64,000 bases of DNA from Prochlorococcus sp. AG-388-D03 (GTDB taxonomy: Bacteria; Cyanobacteriota; Cyanobacteriia; PCC-6307; Cyanobiaceae), in assembly GCA_003279875.1 (NCBI GenBank), contig QCGN01000002.1:57152-121151 (forward strand), read 5' to 3'. Shown one piece after another: positions 1 to 8,789 of this stretch; positions within the stretch are counted from its first letter, which is position 1, and every line of letters starts with the position of its first letter. The translations under genes and the position numbers were made by a program. The notes beneath the pieces were generated by a model. The model was not told the DNA's origin. It did no database searches and saw nothing but the letters and a program-made list of their open reading frames with translations.

Positions 1-2
1 GA

Positions 3-350
3 TTTATTAGCCAAATTATCAAACCTTTGAGTCAGGAAATAAAAAACCTATCTGCTGATCCCTATGATGAAGAATTGATGGACAATTTTTGCATTTATAT
101 AAATCTTTCTCAAAAAAAAATTGAAAGAGTTGATAAACTCTACAAATCAACATCTGTTCCAAATTCAGTATCCTCTTTAGGTTTAGATCTTTATCATTGT
201 TTTTCTCAGGTTAAAGATGCTTTATCAGAACTGGAAAAATACACACAAGGTTATGTAGATGATTATTTATTTGATGGTAAAGAAATGATGAAAGAAGCAA
301 AAAGAATCCAAATGAAAATGGCTTATAGTAAAAAATCAATAATTTCGTAA
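3..350 (+). CDS. hypothetical protein, 5' end cut off by window edge
   Basis: The reading frame is open back to the first complete codon of the window, so the true start lies upstream; an in-frame TTG at 27 is probably internal. At least 116 residues are visible. The protein is soluble and helical, rich in Lys and Glu, with no membrane segment and no motif I recognise. It ends 3 bases before the convergent ndhO gene. The composition matches its neighbours, so it is probably a real conserved gene of unknown function. Confidence 0.6.
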   Translation, partial: FISQIIKPLSQEIKNLSADPYDEELMDNFCIYINLSQKKIERVDKLYKSTSVPNSVSSLGLDLYHCFSQVKDALSELEKYTQGYVDDYLFDGKEMMKEAKRIQMKMAYSKKSIIS

Positions 351-353
351 AAA

Positions 354-596
354 CTATTCTGCATATAAAAATTCTTTCAATTGATCTAATTTAAACCAAA
401 CATCTGGAACAGGACGACGCCATCTTACCTGAGCATATTCTTCCTTAATACTCAAAATTTCTCCTGGACCCTCAAATACATATTGAGGTAAATCTGTATC
501 ACTAGCCAATGATTCAATGCTTAATGTATAAATATCTTTATCTACATAGACTAAGCTGCCTTTTTTAAGAGGCTTATTTGGTAATGACTCAGTCAT
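354..596 (-). CDS. ndhO: NAD(P)H-quinone oxidoreductase subunit O
   Basis: NdhO is a small cyanobacterial and plastid-specific subunit on the cytoplasmic side of NDH-1, the thylakoid complex of respiration and cyclic electron flow. The 80 residues show the family pattern: a basic start with KKGSLVYV, then FEGPGEILSIKEEYAQVRW, a PxPDVWFKLDQL segment and an acidic end. The length is normal and there is no membrane helix, as expected for a peripheral subunit. The ATG at 596 is the only sensible start. Confidence 0.9.
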   Translation of the reverse strand: MTESLPNKPLKKGSLVYVDKDIYTLSIESLASDTDLPQYVFEGPGEILSIKEEYAQVRWRRPVPDVWFKLDQLKEFLYAE

Positions 597-730
597 GATT
601 TATTTAATTAATTTTTCATGTTTATTATACAAAAACTTTTTTGGTTTAATTTTTTTTAAATTGATTACATCATAATAATTACAATTGACACAAAAATTTA
701 ATAGTCTTAAATGATTACTTATTTAAAAAT

Positions 731-1663
731 ATGCGTCTTTTACTCCTTGGATGTACAGGATTTATTGGAAAAGAGTTAGTCCCAGCTTTGCTCAAAGAAG
801 GCCACCAACTTTGTATTGTCAGTAGAAAGGATATTAACAACCTGAAGATAAACATTGCAATAGATAAATTTAAATTTCTTAAAATTAATTTGTCAATAAA
901 ACAAAATTGGAGCAATGAAAATCTTATAAGTAATTTAAAAGATTCTGATGGGATAATTAATTTAATGGGTGAACCAATAGCAGATAAGAAATGGACTTCA
1001 AGTCAAAAAGAAGAGATTGAAAAAAGCAGAATTAATTCAACTAAGTTTTTGATGGAAACGCTAAAAAAATATAGAATTAACCCAACAGTAATAATAAATG
1101 GTTCTGCAATAGGTTTTTATGGAACAAGTTTAACAAAAGAATTTGATGAAAATAGTGAGTGTGGGAACGATTTTCTAGCTAACCTTTGCAAGAAATGGGA
1201 AAAAGTTGCAATCGAAAAACCATTTTTCTCAAGATTAGTCATTTTCAGAATAGGTATTGTCTTAGAAGCAGAAGGTGGGGCACTGGGTAAAATGCTTCCT
1301 ATATTCAAGATTGGATTAGGAGGTCCAATCGGAGACGGCAAGCAATGGATGAGTTGGATTCATAGAAGTGATTTATGCGGTCTAATTATTAATGCATTAG
1401 TAGATAAAAAATTTTCTGGAGTATTTAATGCTGTTGCCCCCGAACCAGTATTAATGAAAGATTTTTCTAAGATTCTAGGGAAATGCCTAAAAAGACCAAA
1501 TTTACTTCCAGTACCTGGAACTGTTCTTAAATTATTATTAGGGGATGGCGCTAAATTAGTGTTAGAGGGTCAAAAAGTATTAAGTATTAAATTACAAGAA
1601 AAAATATATAAATTTAAATATCCTCTTCTTGAGAAAGCCATTTACGCCTCCACCAAGAATTAA
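731..1663 (+). CDS. TIGR01777-family NAD(P)-dependent epimerase (SDR family)
   Basis: This is an extended short-chain dehydrogenase fold protein of the YfcH/SDR39U1 type. The nucleotide-binding loop is at residues 7-13 (GCTGFIG). The family segment GSAIGFYG follows near residue 120, and a WMSWIHRSDL segment typical of TIGR01777 proteins near residue 205. The 310-residue length is usual. The substrate of the family is poorly defined; a role in cell division or plastid division has been reported for plant homologues. The 3' end overlaps the convergent membrane-protein gene by about 50 bases. Confidence 0.85.
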   Translation: MRLLLLGCTGFIGKELVPALLKEGHQLCIVSRKDINNLKINIAIDKFKFLKINLSIKQNWSNENLISNLKDSDGIINLMGEPIADKKWTSSQKEEIEKSRINSTKFLMETLKKYRINPTVIINGSAIGFYGTSLTKEFDENSECGNDFLANLCKKWEKVAIEKPFFSRLVIFRIGIVLEAEGGALGKMLPIFKIGLGGPIGDGKQWMSWIHRSDLCGLIINALVDKKFSGVFNAVAPEPVLMKDFSKILGKCLKRPNLLPVPGTVLKLLLGDGAKLVLEGQKVLSIKLQEKIYKFKYPLLEKAIYASTKN

Positions 1664-1883
1664 GTCCATTCAATAAAGAACTAACAATTAAAATTGTGAT
1701 TAATGGAACTACAAGAGGGTTCCAAAGATTCTGAAAGAAATTAAGAAAAAAAAATAATCCATTTGCTTGCATAATTACCGCAAAAATAAAAAATATTGCA
1801 AAAAAAATAACCGCAAATAAATTAATTAATAAAAAATTATCAATAATTTCTTTAAGCCTTTTTTGAGATTTCTCCTTAGCCAT
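1614..1883 (-). CDS. small membrane protein of unknown function
   Basis: An 89-residue protein with two strongly hydrophobic segments, about residues 20-45 and 55-72, a charged N-terminus and a WWRRKW end. It ends inside the 3' end of the convergent epimerase gene (50-base overlap). Its start is 3 bases beyond... the stop of the LpxB-like gene that lies next to it in the direction of 1887, so in the minus direction it is transcribed just after that gene and is probably cotranscribed with it. I do not recognise the family. Confidence 0.6.
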   Translation of the reverse strand: MAKEKSQKRLKEIIDNFLLINLFAVIFFAIFFIFAVIMQANGLFFFLNFFQNLWNPLVVPLITILIVSSLLNGLNSWWRRKWLSQEEDI

Positions 1884-1886
1884 CTA

Positions 1887-3077
1887 TCATGACACTGTCA
1901 TATCATTAACTATTTTAATACATGAATTACCCTCGCCAATTCTTACATTGGCATTTTTATGACAAGAAATCAGAAATTTTTTATCTATCTTCATTAGGTA
2001 AATAATTTTAAGAATTAAATTAATTGTTTGATTTACTTGATCTTTCTTATTTTTATAATTAGTAGCACAGAAAACATATCTACCAAGTAATCTTCTTTGA
2101 GCTTCTGCAAAAGACTTAGTAAATTGAGGACCTTTACCTTCGATTTGAATCACTGGCTTTGCCAAACCGATTGCCTGCTCTGTTGCAGTTCCAGCCATAC
2201 TTATAACAAACTTACTTTCATATAATATTTGTTCAAACATATTCCAATTAAAAATAATTGAAATAAAACCAAATTCAAATTCTAAACTATTATTTTTAAC
2301 TAATTTTTCGACAAAAATCCATTTTCTTTTTTTTAATATCTGCTTAATTTTTGTAGTAGAAAGAGCATTTACAATGGCAAATCTAAATACAATATTCTCA
2401 AAATACTTCAAATTAGACATAGTCTCTAAAACTTCTAACATCAATTGCAAATTTTCACTAATTTCAGGAAATCTGCTTCCTGGAAATAATCCAATATTAA
2501 AAGTCAGAGCCTTTGATTTTTTTTCAAAAAAAGAGAATTTATCCATAAATGGATTACCCAAAAAAGAAACTCTTTTTTGTAATTGTTGGGTTAAATCATT
2601 TGCTGTTAAAAAATCGCGAGCATATATTTTTTTCGAATATTTAGATATTAAAAAAGATTTGCAAGGCCAGGGTAATTTCAGTTTTCCCTCATAATGACTA
2701 GAATAAGCCACTAAATATGTAAAAAAATCTTTTTTTGCAAACCATGCAAAAAAAACAGGAACTATATCTCCAATCACAAAATAAAAATCATACTTATTTC
2801 TTAACTTGTAAGACAAATATAGTTTTTTGAACAAATAAATAATTTGTCCCCCAAATATTTCAAGCATTCTTCCTTTAAAAGAATTATAACCAATACCACC
2901 AGTCTTGAATTTTTTAGTTTTACCAATAATTCTTATATTTACTTTTTTATAATTTTCGCCATCTCCAACGATCGGTAGCGCCTCAACAAGGTTACCTTTC
3001 ATTACTAAACATTTAGCTAGCAAACTACCTGATAAATCTTCTCCATGTCCATTACTTAATAGTAAAATTCTGGACAA
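1887..3077 (-). CDS. lipid-A-disaccharide synthase-like glycosyltransferase (TIGR03492-type)
   Basis: The 396 residues open with the NGHGEDLSG motif of the cyanobacterial TIGR03492 family, distantly related to LpxB. A GLFPGSRFPEI segment near residue 197 and an MAGTATEQAIGLAKPVIQ segment near residue 293 match the C-terminal nucleotide-sugar-binding half of GT-B enzymes. The start appears to be TTG at 3077, since no ATG lies close by. It begins 1 base after the upstream TPR gene ends, which suggests an operon. The acceptor is unknown; the product is likely an envelope glycolipid or polysaccharide. Confidence 0.75.
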   Translation of the reverse strand: MSRILLLSNGHGEDLSGSLLAKCLVMKGNLVEALPIVGDGENYKKVNIRIIGKTKKFKTGGIGYNSFKGRMLEIFGGQIIYLFKKLYLSYKLRNKYDFYFVIGDIVPVFFAWFAKKDFFTYLVAYSSHYEGKLKLPWPCKSFLISKYSKKIYARDFLTANDLTQQLQKRVSFLGNPFMDKFSFFEKKSKALTFNIGLFPGSRFPEISENLQLMLEVLETMSNLKYFENIVFRFAIVNALSTTKIKQILKKRKWIFVEKLVKNNSLEFEFGFISIIFNWNMFEQILYESKFVISMAGTATEQAIGLAKPVIQIEGKGPQFTKSFAEAQRRLLGRYVFCATNYKNKKDQVNQTINLILKIIYLMKIDKKFLISCHKNANVRIGEGNSCIKIVNDMTVS

Positions 3078-3078
3078 T

Positions 3079-3507
3079 TTAAAATTCCAACCATTTATTG
3101 ATTTTAATTAATTCTGGCCAGTTAGGATATCTTGTAAAGCCATCTTCAATAGACTCTTTTAACTCAGTCTTTACATCAGGCATCATCATTGCCATTTTTT
3201 TTATTAATTCAACATGCTCTCTCACGCCTTTATTATTTGTAGCCAAAAGTGCTAACGATAAATTCATTCTTGCTTGAGGATCCTGCTGATTTAAACGAAC
3301 TGCCTGTCTAGCTGCTGCTAGCGCTTCTTCATTATTTTTCAATAAAAGGTTTAGCCAAGACAGGCAAGTCCAAGCGGCAAAGTGATTAGGTATTTGTTGA
3401 ATGATTTTTTGAAAATCCTGTGCAATTGGTACTAATTCTTGACCATCTTGATATCTTGAGAGGGCTTCGTTGAAATAAGATTCAATTGAGTTGATTTCAT
3501 CTTTCAT
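3079..3507 (-). CDS. TPR-repeat protein
   Basis: About 142 residues with two or more tetratricopeptide-like helix pairs: an AAWTCLSWLNLLLKNNEEALAA segment precedes an AVRLNQQDPQARMNLSLALLA segment. I chose the ATG at 3507 rather than an upstream in-frame codon at 3549, because the longer version would overlap the end of the Fe-S carrier gene and adds a non-conserved head. It is a soluble protein, probably a protein-interaction module. It sits between the Fe-S carrier and the glycosyltransferase on the same strand. Confidence 0.75.
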   Translation of the reverse strand: MKDEINSIESYFNEALSRYQDGQELVPIAQDFQKIIQQIPNHFAAWTCLSWLNLLLKNNEEALAAARQAVRLNQQDPQARMNLSLALLATNNKGVREHVELIKKMAMMMPDVKTELKESIEDGFTRYPNWPELIKINKWLEF

Positions 3508-3518
3508 GTATTTTTTTT

Positions 3519-3908
3519 CTAAACTGCAAAAGAGCTCCCGCAGCCACAAGTTTGAGAAGCATTAGGGTTTACGAAATTAAATCCTCCTCCAATTAAATCC
3601 TTACTAAAATCTAATTGCATTCCGTAAATATATAAAAGGCTTTTGGGGTCGCATACGACTTTAAAGGTTTGTTCTGAACTCAAAGAATAATCGTATTCTT
3701 TATCATCAGGATTTATTTCATCTTCAGCAATAAAATCCATCGTATAACTCATTCCACTGCATCCACCAGATCTAACACCAACTCTAAGTGCTTTCTTATC
3801 AATCTGATTCTTCAATAAAGAAGATATTTGTTCTATTGCATCATTTGTAATTAAAATTCCCTTACCATCATCTGAGTTCTTTATTTCTTCTATTTTTACA
3901 TTTTCCAT
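3519..3908 (-). CDS. A-type iron-sulfur carrier protein (HesB/IscA/SufA family)
   Basis: A-type carriers hold a Fe-S cluster or iron and pass it to target apoproteins. All three ligand cysteines are present: Cys50 in GGCSGMSY, and Cys121 and Cys123 in the C-terminal CGCGSSF. The core from residue 18 is standard; the first 17 residues are a short acidic extension. At 129 residues it is of normal length. The dedicated suf operon lies far away at 41-46 kb. Whether this is the SufA or another paralogue cannot be decided from sequence alone. Confidence 0.9.
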   Translation of the reverse strand: MENVKIEEIKNSDDGKGILITNDAIEQISSLLKNQIDKKALRVGVRSGGCSGMSYTMDFIAEDEINPDDKEYDYSLSSEQTFKVVCDPKSLLYIYGMQLDFSKDLIGGGFNFVNPNASQTCGCGSSFAV

Positions 3909-3987
3909 AAAAAAACATACACTTATATCAATACTATAAAAAATTCAGACACATCATGCACGTAACAAACAATATACAAAGTTGATT

Positions 3988-3996
3988 TGTTATAAT
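3988..3996 (+). promoter_or_regulatory. putative extended -10 promoter of zeta-carotene desaturase
   Basis: The sequence TGTTATAAT gives a perfect TATAAT hexamer at 3991-3996 preceded by a TGn extension. No good -35 hexamer lies at the usual distance, as is common for extended -10 promoters. Transcription would be expected to start near 4003, only about four bases before the GTG start codon at 4007. Confidence 0.5.
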
Positions 3997-4006
3997 CTTA
4001 GAAAAA

Positions 4007-5461
4007 GTGAAAATTGCAATAGTAGGTTCTGGATTAGCTGGTTTAACAGCTGCTGTTAATTTAGTTGATGAAGGTCACGAGGTAGAAATTTATGAAAGCA
4101 GGTCATTTTGGGGAGGAAAAGTTGGGAGTTGGGAAGATAAAGACGGTAACCACATAGAGATGGGATTACATGTGTTTTTTTATAATTACGCAAATTTATT
4201 CAAACTAATGAAAAAAGTAGGAGCATTAGATAATCTGCTTCCGAAAGATCATACTCATTTATTCATAAATAATGGTGGTAATTTAAAATCTTTGGATTTT
4301 AGATTTGCATTAGGAGCTCCTTTTAACGGATTGAAGGCCTTTTTTACTACAGAGCAATTAAATTTGGTAGACAAGTTAAGAAATGCATTAGCTTTAGGAA
4401 CTAGTCCGATAGTAAGAGGATTAGTAGATTATGAGGGTGCAATGAAGATCATTAGAGACTTAGATAAAATAAGCTTTAAAGAATGGTTTTTAAATCATGG
4501 CGGAAGCTTAAGAAGTCTTGAAAGAATGTGGGATCCAATTGCATACGCCTTAGGTTTTATAAATTGTCAAGATATTTCAGCAAGATGCATGTTGACTATT
4601 TTTATGATGTTTGCATCTAAGACTGAAGCATCTAAGCTTAATCTTTTAAAAGGATCCCCTCATAGATGGCTAACTCAACCTATAGTTGATTACATCTCAA
4701 AGAAAGGCTGCAAAATCCATTTAAATCATAAAGTCGAAGAAATTATTTATGAAAAAGAAGCCTCTTCCTACTCTGTTACCCAATTACAAATATCGACTTC
4801 TCAGGGACCAAAAACTATATTTGCTGACACATTTCTCGCAGCTTGTGATGTGCCTGGCATTAAAAAAATAGTTCCCAAAGAATGGTATCAATTTAAAGAA
4901 TTTGAAGGTTTAAAAAAACTAAGAGCAGTCGCAGTAGCAACGATACAACTAAGATATGATGGCTGGGTGACTGAACTAAAAAATGATAATAAAAGTCAGA
5001 TTCCTTCAGGTTTAGATAACCTTTTATATTCAGCTGATGCATCTTTTAGTTGTTTTGCAGATTTAGCTTTAGCAAGTCCAGTAGACTATAGAAAGGAGGG
5101 AATGGGATCACTACTGCAGTGTGTTTTAACTCCAGGAGATCGTTGGATGGGTAGATCAACAGAAAGAATAACCAAAGAGATTGATGCTGAGGTACGTCGT
5201 CTATTTCCTTCTTCGAAAAATCTTAAATTGCTTTGGAGTAATGTAGTACAAGTTCCACAGTCACTTTATAGAGAGTCTCCAGGTATGGAACCTTTTCGAC
5301 CAGATCAAAAAACCTCAATATCAAATTTCTTTATGGCAGGTAGTTATACAAAACAAGACTATATTGATTCAATGGAGGGAGCTACTATGAGCGGTCATTT
5401 AGCAGCAGCAGCAATCCTAGATAAGAAAGCCGAATTAGCAAAGAATCTTACGGTTAGCTAA
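4007..5461 (+). CDS. crtQ: zeta-carotene desaturase
   Basis: This FAD enzyme (also called zds) desaturates zeta-carotene through neurosporene to lycopene in thylakoid carotenoid synthesis. The dinucleotide-binding motif [14 protein letters not shown] is at residues 6-19, followed by the acidic ribose-binding end of strand two (EIYESR). A carotenoid-desaturase C-terminal signature ([22 protein letters not shown], cited here only by its key residues G-SYT, D-I-S-EGA, SG) is near residue 445. At 484 residues it has the family length. The start is GTG at 4007. A START-like gene follows 2 bases later, a linkage usual in cyanobacteria. Confidence 0.92.
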   Translation: MKIAIVGSGLAGLTAAVNLVDEGHEVEIYESRSFWGGKVGSWEDKDGNHIEMGLHVFFYNYANLFKLMKKVGALDNLLPKDHTHLFINNGGNLKSLDFRFALGAPFNGLKAFFTTEQLNLVDKLRNALALGTSPIVRGLVDYEGAMKIIRDLDKISFKEWFLNHGGSLRSLERMWDPIAYALGFINCQDISARCMLTIFMMFASKTEASKLNLLKGSPHRWLTQPIVDYISKKGCKIHLNHKVEEIIYEKEASSYSVTQLQISTSQGPKTIFADTFLAACDVPGIKKIVPKEWYQFKEFEGLKKLRAVAVATIQLRYDGWVTELKNDNKSQIPSGLDNLLYSADASFSCFADLALASPVDYRKEGMGSLLQCVLTPGDRWMGRSTERITKEIDAEVRRLFPSSKNLKLLWSNVVQVPQSLYRESPGMEPFRPDQKTSISNFFMAGSYTKQDYIDSMEGATMSGHLAAAAILDKKAELAKNLTVS

Positions 5462-5463
5462 AT

Positions 5464-5934
5464 ATGGGTACTTGGCTTAAACATGAAGTAATTACAATCG
5501 TAAATGCACCATTAGATAACGTTTGGAACACATGGAGTGATTTGGATTCTATGTCTCTATGGATGAGCTGGATTGAATCTGTGAAAACAGTTGATCAAGA
5601 AACATCTACCTTACCTGATTTAACCGAATGGACTTTAGCTGCTAATGGCTTCAAATTTAAATGGAAGGCACAAATAACCGAAAGGATTGAGAAAAACAAA
5701 TTGAAATGGAAATCTATAGGAGGATTACCTACTCAAGGATCTGTTGTTTTCGAATCAAAAGGAGACCAATCAACATCAGTAAACTTAACTGTTACCTATG
5801 AATTACCTAAAATGATTGCTCGATTTATGGAGGAAAAAATTCTGGGTAAAATGGTAACTAATGAGTTACAAGCAAATATTGATAGGTTTCGAGACTTAGT
5901 AGAAAAAAATTATAAACATGAATTATCTAATTAA
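5464..5934 (+). CDS. SRPBCC/START-like lipid-binding protein
   Basis: A 156-residue protein of the polyketide cyclase/dehydrase-like SRPBCC fold. It begins with an EVITIVNAPLDNVWNTWSDL segment, the usual first strand and helix of this fold, and ends in a long amphipathic helix (residues 120-150). It follows crtQ after 2 bases and is surely cotranscribed, so a role in handling a hydrophobic carotenoid intermediate is a reasonable inference. It overlaps the convergent hemD by 8 bases. Confidence 0.8.
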   Translation: MGTWLKHEVITIVNAPLDNVWNTWSDLDSMSLWMSWIESVKTVDQETSTLPDLTEWTLAANGFKFKWKAQITERIEKNKLKWKSIGGLPTQGSVVFESKGDQSTSVNLTVTYELPKMIARFMEEKILGKMVTNELQANIDRFRDLVEKNYKHELSN

Positions 5935-6727
5935 AAAGATCAATCGCAGCATCTAACAATCCTTCAAAAGTATATTTGAGCGCCTCCCTATCAACTCTCC
6001 CAAAAATTTTTTTACATTTTTTTGAAGTTTGAGGACCAATAGTTAACAACTTTACGTCATCAAGAAATTTTAACCATTCTCCCCCAAATTCTTTTTCAAG
6101 TAAAAAGGCAGAATTTAATACTGTTTTACCACTTGAAAAAACCATTGCATCAACTTTTCTGCTAGCGATAGCATTAATTGTTTCTTTAGGAATTGAATCC
6201 GGACATCTTGTTTCATAAGCAGGAACCTCTACAACGCGTGAACCAGAATTCCTAAATTCATCAGCAATTAAATTCCTTCCTCCTGTTTGAACCCTTGGCA
6301 AAAAGACTCTGAGTCCATATCCTGATATTGGAAAATTTTCAATTAAACTTTCCGCTACAAATTCTGGGGGAACGAAATCAGCCTCTATTCCTAACTTGGT
6401 AAGAGTTAAAGAAGTTTTCTCTCCTACTACAGCAATTTTTATTTTCTTCGAACATTCTTTTAATGAAGTATTTAAATTTCTTAATCTCTCATCTACAAAT
6501 TTTATTCCATTACTACTAGAAAAAATAATCCAATGAAATTCATTTATTTCGGATAATGCATCATCCAGAGGATTCAAATCATCTGGATATCCAACATAAA
6601 TGGATGGAAAATCAAATATTTGCGCACCTTTGCTTGTGAATAATTTTTTTATCTCAGATGTCTTATCTTTAGATCGAGTAATAATTATATTTTTTTGATA
6701 CAAAGGAAACTCAACTTTTGGCATCAT
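5927..6727 (-). CDS. hemD: uroporphyrinogen-III synthase
   Basis: HemD closes and inverts ring D of hydroxymethylbilane, the branch point towards chlorophyll, haem and phycobilins. The roughly 266 residues show the weakly conserved two-lobe pattern: IIITRSKDKTSEIKKLF at the N-terminus, WIIFSSSNGIKF near residue 85, VVGEKTSLTL, and a C-terminal VFSSGKTVLN and TIGPQTSKKCK. Conservation in this family is always low. I prefer the ATG at 6727 to a TTG at 6736. It overlaps the end of rbfA by about 17 bases, so the two are translationally linked. Confidence 0.88.
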   Translation of the reverse strand: MMPKVEFPLYQKNIIITRSKDKTSEIKKLFTSKGAQIFDFPSIYVGYPDDLNPLDDALSEINEFHWIIFSSSNGIKFVDERLRNLNTSLKECSKKIKIAVVGEKTSLTLTKLGIEADFVPPEFVAESLIENFPISGYGLRVFLPRVQTGGRNLIADEFRNSGSRVVEVPAYETRCPDSIPKETINAIASRKVDAMVFSSGKTVLNSAFLLEKEFGGEWLKFLDDVKLLTIGPQTSKKCKKIFGRVDREALKYTFEGLLDAAIDLFN

Positions 6728-7103
6728 TTTCCTCAACTTTTAAATTTTGCTTTTTATTTTTTAATTCTTCAAGAAGCTTAAGTACTGACAAACCTTTTTC
6801 CAATACTGTATCGTCTTTGAAAGTCATTTCCGGTACTCTTCTCATTTCTATTCTTTTACCTAAAGTATGCCTTATAAAGTTTTTTGCGAGATTTAAATTT
6901 GCAACAATTTCTTTTCTTATATGCTCTTCAGCAGTTGAAGTTACGTAAATCTTACAAAATTGCAAATCTCCTGTTAAGTCTATTTTAGAAATATTGATGA
7001 AATTACTCCTCAATAGGTCATTTTCCAAATCATTCTGCAAAATAAGAGTTATCTCCTTTTTCAAAAGTGAAGACACTTTTGCAATCCGATAATTATTAGG
7101 CAT
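6711..7103 (-). CDS. rbfA: 30S ribosome-binding factor A
   Basis: RbfA assists late maturation of the 30S subunit and 16S rRNA 5'-end processing. The 130-residue protein has the single KH-like fold pattern: RIAKVSSLLKKEITLILQ at the start, a VTSTAEE strand and a HTLGKRIEMRRVPEMTF segment near residue 80, followed by a charged tail. Its ATG shares one base with the stop of the upstream DUF751 gene (TAATG), and it overlaps hemD downstream. The three genes form a tight operon. Confidence 0.92.
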   Translation of the reverse strand: MPNNYRIAKVSSLLKKEITLILQNDLENDLLRSNFINISKIDLTGDLQFCKIYVTSTAEEHIRKEIVANLNLAKNFIRHTLGKRIEMRRVPEMTFKDDTVLEKGLSVLKLLEELKNKKQNLKVEENDAKS

Positions 7104-7312
7104 TATGGTTGTAAGTTAATTGGATTTGTCATTGCTTGTAGTACGAAATAAACTGTTATGGAAGCACTTATTATTGAAGATATTAAACTCACTAAGGTTA
7201 ATGGATTTGATTTATTCTTAAACAAAGGTTCGAGTAATGCAACTATACCTCCAGCAATAATAGAAATTAAATACTTAGGATATCTTGCAACATTAGAAAA
7301 GAATTCGCCCAT
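7103..7312 (-). CDS. DUF751 (Ycf33-like) small membrane protein
   Basis: A protein of about 69 residues beginning MGEFFSNVARYPKYLIS and carrying two hydrophobic segments (about residues 13-33 and 43-62). This matches the cyanobacterial and plastid DUF751/Ycf33 family, whose function is unknown. I chose the ATG at 7312; an in-frame GTG at 7321 would add three residues. It is the first gene of the operon with rbfA and hemD, and its start faces the GST gene across 54 bases. Confidence 0.75.
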   Translation of the reverse strand: MGEFFSNVARYPKYLISIIAGGIVALLEPLFKNKSNPLTLVSLISSIISASITVYFVLQAMTNPINLQP

Positions 7313-7366
7313 TAGCTCCACAATTAGATTACTTTTTTAGCTAAGTTTTAACAAACATTAAACAGC

Positions 7367-8092
7367 ATGATCACATTATATCAATTTAGACATAGCGCTT
7401 TTTGCCTTAAGACAAGAATGGCGCTTCAAACCAAGAAATTACAATATAGGGTTGAAGAAGTTACCCCAGGAATAGGGCAATTTGAAATCTTCAAGATTTC
7501 TGGTCAAAAACAAGTTCCAATTATCGTTGATGATAATAATCAAATCGTAAGTGATTCTTCAATTATTTGCGAATATATAAATAAAAAGAATGATAACAAT
7601 CCACTCTTCCCTGAAGATCCTATATTATTTGCGCAATGTAAATTAATAGAAGATTGGGCTGATACTACTATGGCTTCGACTTGTAGAAAAGCTCTGATTA
7701 GATCAGCAATAGAGAATCCACAACTTCGTGCAGCATTACTTCCAGACGAGATGCCATCTTCAGTAAAAGGGTTAGTTGATAAATTACCTTTTAAAAATCT
7801 TAGTAAAATTTCAAATGTGGTTTTATCTTCTAAAGATAATTTAGAACTCCAAAAAATTTTAGAAGCTTTATCAAAAGCTTTAATTAATAAGAAATTCATA
7901 ATAGGTGATAATTTATCAATAGCTGATATTGCAATTGCTGCTCAATTATCACTTCTTAAGTTTCCAAAGTCATCAGGGCCTATTCTTTCTGGAGAAGGTT
8001 GCCAAGAATATATAAACAACCCTTACTTAGAAAATTTATTTATGTGGAGAAATAATTTGGAAGAATTTATTTTCAGTGCTAATTCCCAATAA
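7367..8092 (+). CDS. glutathione S-transferase family protein
   Basis: The N-terminal thioredoxin-like domain (residues 1-78) starts with YQFRHSAFCLKTRMAL and contains KQVPIIVDD and SDSSIICEYI, which supply the cis-Pro and the glutathione gamma-Glu-binding Ser. An all-helical C-terminal domain follows, with the N-capping motif NLSIADIAIAAQLSLL near residue 180. At 241 residues the length is typical. The substrate is unknown; detoxification or peroxide metabolism is likely. It overlaps the convergent gene at 8079 by 14 bases. Confidence 0.85.
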   Translation: MITLYQFRHSAFCLKTRMALQTKKLQYRVEEVTPGIGQFEIFKISGQKQVPIIVDDNNQIVSDSSIICEYINKKNDNNPLFPEDPILFAQCKLIEDWADTTMASTCRKALIRSAIENPQLRAALLPDEMPSSVKGLVDKLPFKNLSKISNVVLSSKDNLELQKILEALSKALINKKFIIGDNLSIADIAIAAQLSLLKFPKSSGPILSGEGCQEYINNPYLENLFMWRNNLEEFIFSANSQ

Positions 8093-8789
8093 ATTTAAAA
8101 GTAAGTTTATATTTACTAGTTTTTACTGCATGTACTGAAGGATCACCAACTTTAGATCCATATGAAGCAATATATTGAAGACCGCATATATCAAGTTTTT
8201 GATTATCTTTTAACTGTGAATTGACTTGATCACATTTTTTAAATTTACTTATAGCTTCCACCTGATTAACTCTAGAAGCCCCGGGTTTATGGGCAGTTTG
8301 AATTACTAATTCATCCGCAAAAAAAATATCATCATCTTTAATCTGAGTTCGTCCTGTAATTCTCGAATCAATATAGAAATCATCTTTCAAATAAGTAATT
8401 TGACTATTAAAAGATTGAGGATCACTAACTACTTTTATCAATTTATCACCAAAAATTGCCTTTCCTATTGACTCAGAATTTTTTGAACGATTAGCAATAA
8501 CTTCATTTGAATTATTCTTATAAAAATTTACTTCATATACAACAGGTTCTTCTGATTTATTTATTAAGTCTTGAGAAGTAACAAGCCAATTACCTTCAAA
8601 CCAATTAGGATAAATTAGATCTTTTGAAGTATCAGAAATTTGAAAATTTGGTAAGTATAATTCTGGCCATAAATTTTCTCTCTTATCCAAAAACTCTCTT
8701 ACATTCACCTCGCTTAAAGCAAATGCTTTACTTATTGAAAGCATTTGAATAATTAGAAAAAGAACTACGCAAAAAAAATTTTTTATCAT
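8079..8789 (-). CDS. exported (probably lumenal) protein, DUF6816-like
   Basis: The 236-residue protein begins with a Sec signal peptide: basic MIKN, a hydrophobic stretch to about residue 20, and a likely cleavage after AFA at about residue 24. The mature part contains PNWFEGNW, a beta-rich pattern that recalls the cyanobacterial and plant lumenal family DUF6816. There are no catalytic motifs I recognise. Its start codon overlaps that of the divergent CRR7-like gene within the single tetranucleotide CATG at 8787-8790, so neither gene has its own upstream spacer. Confidence 0.65.
   Translation of the reverse strand: MIKNFFCVVLFLIIQMLSISKAFALSEVNVREFLDKRENLWPELYLPNFQISDTSKDLIYPNWFEGNWLVTSQDLINKSEEPVVYEVNFYKNNSNEVIANRSKNSESIGKAIFGDKLIKVVSDPQSFNSQITYLKDDFYIDSRITGRTQIKDDDIFFADELVIQTAHKPGASRVNQVEAISKFKKCDQVNSQLKDNQKLDICGLQYIASYGSKVGDPSVHAVKTSKYKLTFKFIGN

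Noticed and set aside
715..915. Minus-strand frame inside the epimerase gene
   Set aside because: It overlaps the 5' coding region with SDR motifs on the plus strand and has no supporting features.
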